Positions 9,972-18,041 of a stretch of DNA of 31,811 nucleotides are shown here, piece after piece. A program made the position numbers and the translations under genes. The notes below the pieces were generated by a model. The model had not been told where the DNA came from, did not search any database, and saw only the letters and a program-made list of their open reading frames with translations. Within the stretch, counting starts at the first letter, position 1, and every line of letters begins with the position of its first letter. Source of the stretch: Rachicladosporium sp. CCFEE 5018 (Eukaryota; Ascomycota; Dothideomycetes; Cladosporiales; Cladosporiaceae); assembly GCA_002077045.2 (NCBI GenBank), contig KZ111143.1, positions 1,043,450-1,075,260 on the forward strand, written 5' to 3'.

Positions 9972-10575
9972 ACAAGTTCAGAGGACGTGGAATGCACTCG
10001 TCGGAGGGAGCATGAGCTTGATACAAGCTGAGAATGGACAACAAAGACGATGTCTGTGTTCTGGTCGGCACGGGACGACATTATGGCGTTACGATAGCCG
10101 AGAACCCGAAAGATGCTCAATCTCTTTGCGCTCCTTTTACACTCAGTGACTTTGAAGCCCTGTTGCTTGCCATGGTGCGTTCCCCGCGCAGTCACTGGCA
10201 AGCATCAATGCGAATCTCGACTTATACGTGCATGTCTCATCTGGGTCATGTGACATTCATACCTTTAATCCAGCCCGATGAAGTAACCCGGTCGTCCTTT
10301 CCTCCGCAACCCGCAATAGCCATTCGTGTGGGGAAGTGAACTCGACTGTGGAGTAGCATGGGCGATCTGGAGCCGCATCCACCAAGACCTCGCCGGCAAT
10401 AATGTACCTTCGTAGGCGATTGACTTCCCGCGTTGAAGTGCATAGGGTAAGTTCTCGAACATCTCGCTGTCTCTAAGTCACCTTCCCAGCCATCATCTGG
10501 TTCACGTTGTTCTCCTTATCTTCATTCTCACAGTGTACTGTAAAAACGAGCCAGGGCAATACTGGGAACGCTATC
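9972..10575. other. Intergenic region between RRM and CYB2 genes (copy A); site of the copy-B-specific segment
   Basis: The first ~300 bases align, with increasing divergence, to 17773 to about 18040. The last ~230 bases, from about 10340 (CATGGGCGATCTGG), align to 24728 onwards. Copy B therefore carries roughly 6.6 kb where copy A has only a few tens of bases (about 10280-10340). The CYB2 promoter lies in the second part. No gene is supported here. Confidence 0.6.
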
Positions 10576-12225
10576 ATGAACCACTCTAGCAATGATACGC
10601 AAAGCGTGAAGCTCAAGGGAGAGGATGTGGCGAAGCACAACTCAAACGAGTCGTGTTGGGTGATAGTCCACGGACGAGGTGAGTTCACACGGTTCTGGCG
10701 CACTGCCCGGCAGTACTTCCATTGAAGCTCAATGACTGACTTATCCGCAGCCTACGATGTCACCGAGTTCCTCCCCGAGCACCCAGGCGGCCCCAAGATC
10801 ATCCTCAAGTACGCCGGCAAGGACGCAACTGAGGAGTACTCGCCCATACATCCTCCAGACACGCTCGACAAGTACCTTGACAAGAGCAAGCATCTCGGCG
10901 AAGTCGACATGGCGACCGTCGAAGTGGAGGAGAAGGAGGAAGATCCGTATGAGATTGAGCGACTTGAGAGGGTGAAGCGGATGCCGATCTTGGAGCAGTG
11001 CTACAACCTCATGGACTTCGAGGCCGTTGCAAGACGGGTCATGAAGAAGACAGCGTGGGCGTACTACTCGAGTGGAGCTGATGATGAAATTGTGAGTGCT
11101 TGCAATGCTCCTGGCAACCCGTAGCACACACTGACTCCATCCCAGACAATGCGTGACAACCACTCCGCCTTCCACCGCATCTTCTTCCGGCCCCGGATCC
11201 TCCACGACGTAGAGAACATCGACCTCTCCACCACCATGCTCGGAACCAAAGTCTCGATCCCATTCTACGTCACTGCCACCGCCCTAGGCAAACTCGGTAA
11301 TCCCGAAGGCGAGGTAGTCCTCACGCGCGGCGCGCGCAATCACAACGTAATCCAAATGATCCCCACCCTAGCATCCTGCTCCTTCGACGAAATCGTAGAC
11401 GCCAAAGAAGGCGACCAAGTCCAGTGGCTGCAGCTGTACGTGAACAAAGACCGCGCGATCACGAAGCGCATTATCGAGCACGCTGAGGAGCGAGGCTGCA
11501 AGGGCCTGTTCATCACCGTGGACGCTCCGCAGCTCGGACGACGAGAGAAAGACATGCGATCCAAATTCTCCGACGTGGGCTCGAACGTCCAGAACACAGG
11601 TGGCGATAACGTCGACCGCAGCCAAGGCGCCGCCCGCGCTATCTCATCTTTCATCGACCCTTCGCTCAGCTGGAAAGACATCCCCTGGTTCCTGTCCGTT
11701 ACGAAGATGCCCATCATCCTTAAGGGCGTGCAGCGAGTCGAAGACGTTATCCGCGCTGTGCAAGCCGGCTGTCACGGCGTCGTCCTCTCAAACCACGGCG
11801 GACGTCAACTCGACACAGCACGCTCCGGAATCGAGATCCTCGCCGAAGTTATGCCTGAGCTGCGTCGCTTGGGTCTACAAGATCAGATCGAGATTTACAT
11901 TGACGGCGGCGTGAGGCGTGCGACAGATATCATTAAGGCCGTGTGTCTTGGTGCTAAGGGTGTTGGTATTGGACGGCCGTTCTTGTACGCGATGTCTGCG
12001 TACGGGCTGCCAGGTGTGGATCGCGCGATGCAGTTGCTGAAGGATGAGATGGAGATGAATATGAGATTGATTGGGTGCAACAGTGTCGATCAGCTGGGGC
12101 CGGAGTTCTTGGACACGAGGACGATCAGCATGCACGCCACAGGTGTGCCGCAGGATACGTTGGCCTTGACTGTGTATGATCCGCTGGCTGGGCCGGCAGA
12201 GCAGATGATGAGCTCAAAGCTGTAG
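10576..12225 (+). CDS. CYB2: Flavocytochrome b2-type L-lactate dehydrogenase (copy A)
   Basis: Exons 10576-10678, 10751-11091 and 11146-12225 join in frame to 507 residues. Introns are GT...CCGCAG (72 nt) and GTGAGT...CCCAG (54 nt). The N-terminal cytochrome b5 domain shows the heme ligands in FLPEHPGG and YSPIHPPD. The C-terminal FMN alpha-hydroxy-acid dehydrogenase domain shows AWAYYSSGADDE, FFRPRIL, QWLQLYV, ITVDAPQLGRRE, the catalytic SNHGGRQLD (His base and Arg) and DGGVRRATDI plus GIGRPFLYA for FMN phosphate. Family enzymes oxidise L-lactate to pyruvate and pass electrons to cytochrome c. The length matches mature yeast Cyb2, so the usual ~80-residue mitochondrial presequence is missing. 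I chose the ATG at 10576 because upstream sequence is not conserved in copy B. A cytosolic enzyme, or one acting on another 2-hydroxy acid, is possible. It is tail-to-tail with FAS1. Confidence 0.92.
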
Positions 12226-12518
12226 TGGAAGAAGAGGGTAGAGTGGAGGGGGCTGTATCTGCATGTACATACGTTTTAAGATCTTCCAGGTTCCTGATCG
12301 CCTTTTCAAGCTTGAAATCACTACACTCTCTCTTTGGCGAAGCAAGTCTAGTCTCTGAGATATGCAGGCACTTTGCAGTAGTAATAACAATATGTACAAT
12401 CTATACCTGCCAGTACTCCATACCGTCCCAAACCCCATACGCCATCGCCAGAAACACAGTCCCCACTTGCATCTCTCAATAATTACACACCCCTCTCCCC
12501 TCCAGTTCCTTCCCCACC
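12226..12518. other. Convergent 3' region between CYB2 and FAS1 (copy A)
   Basis: About 293 bases contain both 3' UTRs. They share only islands with 26591-26885, notably AACAATATGTACAATCTATA at about 12388-12407. No gene is present. Confidence 0.5.
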
Positions 12519-13381
12519 CTACTGATGCACAGCCATACTCCCCGCCCTAGGCCGAACCAAATCCCTCTCATCACTCTCATACTTTTCCCAATTCGCCAGA
12601 ATATTCCCAATCCTCGGCGAATTAGTCAAACGATACACATCCTCGAAATACTCCTTCGTAATCTCGAAAGGCTTCGCGGTAACATTCGGAATGTACTTGC
12701 CCACAAGCTTGCTCGGATCGATGCTCGTCTTGTTGATTTTCTTCAGCAAGAAGGAGCGGAAGGGCTTCACGCCGGAGCGGAGGAAGGTCGAGTGGAAGGG
12801 GACGTCGATGCCGGTCAAAGGTGTGGTGGCGAAGCCGCGTTCGAGGACCAAGGGGGTGGGTTTGGTGAGGGTGGTGTCGGCGCAGCCTTTGATGATTTCG
12901 ACGAGGTGGGCTTTCACTTCTTCGAGGGAGAGGGTCTGCATGAGCTGCTGAATGTCGATCTTCTGGCTCTTGAGATAGTTCAACACGCTACCCAGCGTGT
13001 CCAGAGCGCGCAGATCTCCAGCACAAACATATTGCATGTTCTGGATGTTCAGGTTGACAATCTCAAGTAGCCAGGTGGTCGTCTCGGAGATGTTCTCGAC
13101 GACGTACTGTAGCGCTTGCTCGGTGAAGGTCTTGCTGATGCGCGAGGGGTTCACGGCGCACATGCTGTAATTTGAGCGGCCGGCGGCGTCGCGCTCAACG
13201 GCCACTTGCATTGTCAGGCCGCGGTAGAAGACGACGGAGACGAGCGACTCGATCGGCATGACTTCTGCGAGGGCGGCGAGGGCACTGTACTCGCCGAGGG
13301 AGTGGCCGGCGAAGCTGCTGTCGGGTTGGACTACGCCTTTGGCGCGCATGTCTTCGAAGGCTGCCTTCTCCATGAGGGTCA
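12519..13381 (-). CDS. FAS1: Fatty acid synthase beta subunit, 3' end only (copy A, cut by the N gap)
   Basis: The minus-strand frame codes for the last 287 residues, ending RAGSMAVHQ and stop at 12519. It covers the malonyl/palmitoyl transferase domain, including the nucleophile motif GHSLGEYSALA at about 13276-13308. It stops at 13381 because assembled sequence ends there, not because of a stop codon. It matches 26886-27748 without indels. I count seven differences between 12519 and 12852 and none that I can see from 12853 to 13381. About 1,760 residues, assuming the usual ~2,050, would have to lie in the gap if this locus is real. Frames that appear to continue through the N run into HSF sequence are artefacts. 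Confidence 0.88.
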
Positions 13382-13481
13382 NNNNNNNNNNNNNNNNNNN
13401 NNNNNNNNNNNNNNNNNNNNNNNNNNNNNNNNNNNNNNNNNNNNNNNNNNNNNNNNNNNNNNNNNNNNNNNNNNNNNNNNN
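13382..13481. other. Assembly gap, 100 N
   Basis: Exactly 100 N, the conventional size for a gap of unknown length. The left edge stops inside FAS1 (equivalent to 27748 in copy B). The right edge starts inside the HSF gene (equivalent to 5690 in copy A). At least ~6 kb (rest of FAS1, HSF 5' half and upstream DNA) would be needed to make both genes whole. Confidence 0.99.
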
Positions 13482-14571
13482 CATGCCCGACCCGCTGGAT
13501 ATGAGACTTGGTGTAGTGGACTGGAACATCCAAGACCTGTACAACAGAGTGCAGCGTACAGAAGATGCTAACGCTGTTATGCTGGCGCGATGTCAGACTC
13601 TACTTGATGGCCTGGTGAAGTGTCACCAGTGGAACAATGATCTTTCGACCCACATACTTGCGCTGGTCCCTGACCCGGACAATTCACTACACCGAGATGT
13701 CTTCGCAATGCGCCAAGACATTGCACGGCAGACTGAAATGCTTAAGGCCCAGGAAGACCCGCAAGGCTCACCCTTTGCGAATAGACAGTCCTTCTTCCAG
13801 CAGAACGGGGGTCTGAACGACCCACCGATAGCGATGTCGCCGAGACTGCGGCCGTTCGATGAGTCTCGAAGACCATCGCTGCAGGCAATCGCCAAGCCTA
13901 CCTCGTTCAGAGCTGCTGTTCCTTCGCACCTACAGGTGTCGCCGCGTCGCCTTGGCTCAATCGGCACCGGCGGCGCTATCTACTCGCCCTCGTCATCGCG
14001 ACCTGTAAACGTTCCACCACCGCCTCCACCGCCGGCACCTCCCCAAGCACAACATCCGCTGGCGAACCAAGAGACACCGCCTGGTCTGCCCCGACGTCAC
14101 ACCTCTGCCGATATCAGACTTCAGGGCTGGCAAGGTGGTCAACCTCCACTTCCGTCCTACAACGCCACAAGCTCCCCGTACGCATCCGGTCAGAATTCCA
14201 CGGCTTGGCCATCTTCGCCACGGCTTGCTGCCAATCCTGGCGACCAGCAAATTCGCGATGCGCTAGCGCAGTACGAGCTCCCTCGCGTCTCACAACTACC
14301 GTCCCGTCAAGCATCTCCACCACCGCCGCATGAGATGAGTGCGCCGAGTTTTGGATCTAGCTTTGGCGGCAGCTATGCCAATAGCAACGATGCTGGATGG
14401 CAGATACCTGGCGCAAGGTTTCCATTCAGAGGTGTCGACACGGCACCTCCAACTCGGCGCAGCAGCATGGCTAGCAATGTACACTCGCTTCTCAACCCGG
14501 CCGACACTGCCGAGCGAGAAGGTGAGGATGAGGGAGGATGGGAGGAACGGAAGAGGAAGAGGGTTCTGTGA
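13482..14571 (+). CDS. sfl1: HSF-domain transcription factor, C-terminal part (copy B, 5' end lost in the gap)
   Basis: This frame begins at the gap and corresponds to copy A residue about 239 onward, from PMPDPLDMRLGVVDWN to the common end ERKRKRVL. The DNA-binding domain is therefore absent from the assembled sequence. What remains is the predicted helical region and the Pro/Ser-rich disordered half. It aligns with 5690-6779 without indels. About a dozen differences fall in the first ~855 bases, but near 14340 divergence rises sharply (about ten differences in 47 bases), nearly all of it silent. So the protein is under constraint, and this is not a pseudogene as far as can be seen. The ATG visible just inside the gap edge is not the true start. 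Confidence 0.85.
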
Positions 14572-15379
14572 TGACTCGGGAAGCTGCGAAAAGTCCTGCG
14601 AGAGTTCGATTCTTTGGATACCCCTTTAACTAAGATTCTATGACGATGTTTAGATGGACCTTAGACCTTGATAGGCTGAGATAGTCGGTTGAAGCTTGAT
14701 AGATGTCACTATTCTGAGATCTGACTCTGTCCGTCTCTCAGCGAGGTGACAGCTGCACATGGGGTAGCACCTTCCTGCACCGCCCAAACACTGTCTCGAC
14801 CTCACTCCATCACTGCAGGTGCTCACATTACGTTAAGCATGATGCGTATGTGTCATCTCTGCCGGCGAGCGGTGATATTAATACATAAGGTAACGATATC
14901 GGCGACACGAAGACAAGTGTCTCGTTGCTCATGCTCCCTCCGATCGATCGACGCCACAGTGAAGTGGCACGTCACACTCCAATCTTGGCAGAACAGCAGA
15001 TGAACATGGAAAACCTTAAACACCACACACATCTGCACGTCTTGACGATGTGGCGCAGGCCGGCCAATGAGTATGTCTACTCAGCGACGTGGCTATAGGC
15101 GTGTCGCGCCGGTCTTTGCGAACCAAGTTTTGAGACACTAAGGATCCAATGATGGTCCCCTTCAGACCTCGTCTGAGGCAACAAACGGGCATGGGTGTGT
15201 CAAAGGAACGCGACTGCGTCATGGCAAATGCGACGTGAGAGGGCCTTGGAGCCTGGTGCTCTGGAGAAATAAGTAGAGCAATCAACCCCGACCATCTCGC
15301 GATCACTCAAAAGGTACGACCATATCTCGTCTATTTCACATCATTCCTACCACGCACACGCACAAGTCAAAGCACTGAT
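14572..15379. promoter_or_regulatory. Intergenic region, promoter of the con-10-like gene (copy B)
   Basis: This region aligns with 6780-7578 at high identity up to ATAAGTAGAGCAATCA at 15269-15284, the putative core-promoter string. From 15285 to the ATG at 15380 the sequence is essentially different from copy A. No gene is supported here. Confidence 0.45.
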
Positions 15380-16357
15380 ATGACAACCCCAGCTGTTGAA
15401 GACCCAAACCGTAATGCCGATGGCACTTTCGCTGAAGGCAACCAGGCCGGTCGTGTGAGCGAAGGAGCCGATAACAAGAAGTCCTCCTCATCCACCTCTC
15501 ACTCGTCATCTGGTGACGCTGAGCGCAACCCAGATGGCACCTTCAAGCCCGGGAACAGTGTAGGCAGCTCTGGCGGTAAGGCTGGATCGTCCGGATCTGG
15601 CTCATCGTCCACGAAGCAGCACTCGAGCTCGGGTACCGAAGATCGCAACCCAGACGGCACCTTCAAGCCCGGCAATCAGATCGGCAGTGATGGCGGAAGC
15701 AACAGCTCAGGCACCAAAACATCTTCATCAACTGGCCAGCACTCCAGCTCTGGCTCCGAGGAGCGCAACTCCGATGGGACGTTCAAGCCAGGCAATCAGG
15801 CCGGTAGTGAGGGTGGCAGCTCTGGCTCGGCCTCGAAGTCTTCATCCTCCGGACAGCACTCCAGCTCTGGCTCCGACGACCGCAACTCCGACGGCACATT
15901 CAAGCCAGGCAACCAAGTCGGCAGCGACGGCGGCAACTATGGCTCGGTCTCCAAGTCCTCGTCGTCCGGTCAGCAGTCTAGCTCTGGCTCCGATGATCGC
16001 AACCCAGACGGTACCTTCAAGCCGGGAAATCAAGTCGGCAGCGATGGCGGCAATGGCAGCTCAGCGCCCAAGTCTTCAGGCGGGCAGTCCACCTCGTCGT
16101 CCGACCATAATTCCGACGGGACCTTCAAGTCAGGCAACAGCGCTGGTAACGGCAACTCAGGCTCGACTTCATCAGGCTCTGCTCAGTCCAAATCAGGCCA
16201 TGCTGCGTCTGACGACCTAAGCCGCAACCCTGACGGGTCGTTCAAGACCGGATCATCTGCGACTAACCCCGATAACTTCGCCAACAAGCCAAAGGAGGAG
16301 GTCAAGGAGCTTGCTAGGGAGGGAGGAAAGCACAGTCATGATAATGATGGGAAGTGA
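15380..16357 (+). CDS. DGTF-repeat, con-10-like hydrophilic protein (copy B)
   Basis: Intronless, 325 codons, the same length as copy A with no indels. The eight DGTF motifs about 40 residues apart and the con-10/KGG-like C-terminus (NFANKPKEEVKELAREGGK) are kept. About a dozen residues differ, for example Asp to Asn in the first linker, Ile-Ala-Glu to Lys-Ala-Gly in the third linker, Phe to Ser just before the seventh DGTF, and Thr to Ser in the last motif. The changes fall mainly in linkers, so the motif, and especially its Phe, appears to be what selection preserves. Its putative stress-protection role is inferred as for copy A. The different 5' leader suggests the two copies may be expressed differently. 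Confidence 0.8.
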   Translation: MTTPAVEDPNRNADGTFAEGNQAGRVSEGADNKKSSSSTSHSSSGDAERNPDGTFKPGNSVGSSGGKAGSSGSGSSSTKQHSSSGTEDRNPDGTFKPGNQIGSDGGSNSSGTKTSSSTGQHSSSGSEERNSDGTFKPGNQAGSEGGSSGSASKSSSSGQHSSSGSDDRNSDGTFKPGNQVGSDGGNYGSVSKSSSSGQQSSSGSDDRNPDGTFKPGNQVGSDGGNGSSAPKSSGGQSTSSSDHNSDGTFKSGNSAGNGNSGSTSSGSAQSKSGHAASDDLSRNPDGSFKTGSSATNPDNFANKPKEEVKELAREGGKHSHDNDGK

Positions 16358-16811
16358 TCGTTGCAGAAAAGCTGCACAGGGAGATGGAAAGGACTTACTT
16401 GAAGATTCCCTCTATGTACGATAACATGAACATCACATTGAGCAGCGCACCAAGACGACGCCTTTCGAGGAGTCCCCCATGGAAGCAATCACCTCGTCCT
16501 AATCCAGAGCTTGCACGTCTCCACTTATCACATGCTAGCGCTCACCTTTTCCATCATGCGTAGCCTTCCTCTTGACTCGCTCTCGCTGCAGTGACGACGT
16601 GTTCTTGCCCCGCCACCGTGAAGCTGCGCCACAACTCTCATCCCACCTTCCTACGTCACATGCAAGGCAGGCGCGTTGAGGGGACATTTCGGAGTGAAAG
16701 ACATCAGCATTCCCCATATATTCACTTCAGACTCAGACTCAATTCAAAAAGTCCATCTCTCACGCATACCACCATCACATCACCGAGAACAACCCCATTA
16801 CCTCACTCATC
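16358..16811. promoter_or_regulatory. Promoter and leader of the RRM gene (copy B)
   Basis: Closely matches 8557-9010. The TATA-like CATATATTC is at 16715-16723, again about 90 bases before the ATG. No gene is supported here. Confidence 0.5.
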
Positions 16812-17772
16812 ATGTCGAACACCGTCCACGTCAAGGGAATCAGCTCCAAGACGAGCGAGAAGGAAGTCAGGGATTTCTTCTCCTTCTGGTAGGTTCAAAC
16901 ACAATGCCATACGGAACCTACGCCCATACCATCAAGGTCACTAACACCTTCTCAGCGGAAAGATTTCCAACATTTCCGTCACTCCGGACGCCGAGGCCGA
17001 TGGCGGCGCGAAGACGCAAGAAGCCACCGTGACATTCGAGAAAGAGACGGCTGCTAAGACCGCTCTCCTCCTCGACAACACGCAGCTTGGTGCCGAGCAA
17101 GTCAAGGTCACATCGGCGTCATCGTCTGGCACCTCCACTTCTGGCACCTCCACCTCCGGCACATCTACATCTGGCGGCCAGTCCACTGGCACCAAGTCTG
17201 GCTCCGGCCACGATGAGTCGATCGATGAGCTCGCACAAGAGGACAAGCCACGCAGCAGGATCATTGCAGAGTACCTCGCACACGGCTACGTCGTGTCCGA
17301 CGGCGTGATCGAGCGTGCTATCCAGCTCGACCAACAGCACGGCGTCTCCAACCGCTTCACGAACGCCCTCACCCAATTCGACTCGAAGTACAAGGTCACT
17401 GAGAAGGCTCAGGCCGTTGACCAGAAGGTCGGCGCCACGAAGACTGCTTCTCAAGGCTGGGCATCGCTCTCGTCGTACTTCGAAAAGGCTGCTGGCACGC
17501 CTACCGGCCAGAGGATCCGCTCGTTCTACGAGCAGGGTCAGAAGCAGGTGCTTGACGTTCACAACGAGGCTAAGCACTTGGCTTCGTTGAAGGCCGGCAA
17601 GCCGATCTTGGCTGGTGGATCGACTACTACCAAGTCTGCTGAGGAGGCGGAGATGGAAAAGGTGAACATTGACGGAAAGGAGAGGACGAAGTGCAATTGC
17701 GGCGGCGTTGACGCGCAATGCCCTTGCGAGGCGGGGAAGTGTGCTTGCTCGGGGTGCCACAAGGCTTCGTAG
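16812..17772 (+). CDS. vip1: Vip1-type RRM protein with Cys-rich tail (copy B)
   Basis: Exons 16812-16888 and 16956-17772 encode 297 residues. The 67-nt intron has the same GTAGGT donor, CACTAAC branch point and CTCAG acceptor as copy A. The RRM, Ser/Gly/Thr linker, helical middle domain and the seven-Cys tail (CNCGG ... CPCEAGKCACSGC) are all identical in the translated sequence. The only difference I see is Arg for Lys in the GQRIRSFYE stretch. Many silent differences with almost no replacement changes show strong purifying selection on both copies, including the Cys tail. The downstream side is where copies A and B stop matching (about 18.04 kb). Confidence 0.85.
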
Positions 17773-18041
17773 ACCAGTGTCGAAGATATGGGCTGCACTC
17801 GTTGGGAGGGCGCATGATCTCGATACAAGCCGAGAACGGACAGCAAAGACTATGTCTGTGACCTGGTCGGCATGGGGACACGGGACGGAATTATGGTCTT
17901 ACGACAACAGTGTATCTGAGGTATGCTCATCTAGGTAGAGTCTGTACGTCTTTAGCGACGTTGAACACTGAATGTCATCTATGCTTCCACTCTGCATTGG
18001 ATTCCCGTCGCTGATCATGTGACGTCAAGATTGTAGCCCAA
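17773..18041. other. 3' flank of RRM gene and left edge of the copy-B-specific segment
   Basis: This region resembles copy A 9972 to about 10280 with growing divergence. The last recognisable match is around TCATGTGAC (18017-18025; copy A 10247-10255). The next gene ends at 18042, so the boundary of the extra segment is almost at its stop codon. Confidence 0.5.

Larger units (their letters stand above)
5690..13381. repeat. Duplicated five-gene block, copy A
   Basis: The HSF 3' part, con-10-like, RRM, CYB2 and FAS1 3' end recur in the same order and orientation in copy B. The match runs 5690 to about 10280 against 13482 to about 18040, then about 10320-13381 against about 24680-27748. The HSF and FAS1 parts align without a single indel: offset 7792 from 5690 to 6779, and offset 14367 from 12519 to 13381. 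Proteins are nearly identical while introns and UTRs differ, which indicates an old duplication (homeologs) under purifying selection rather than a fresh tandem copy. The copy-A coordinates stop abruptly at the N run. Confidence 0.9.

Noticed and set aside
4872..12225. Biosynthetic gene cluster formed by HSF, con-10-like, RRM, CYB2 and FAS1
   Set aside because: The genes are housekeeping or stress types in mixed orientation without a backbone enzyme, transporter or tailoring set. FAS1 here is the primary-metabolism type, and co-occurrence is better explained by conserved synteny.
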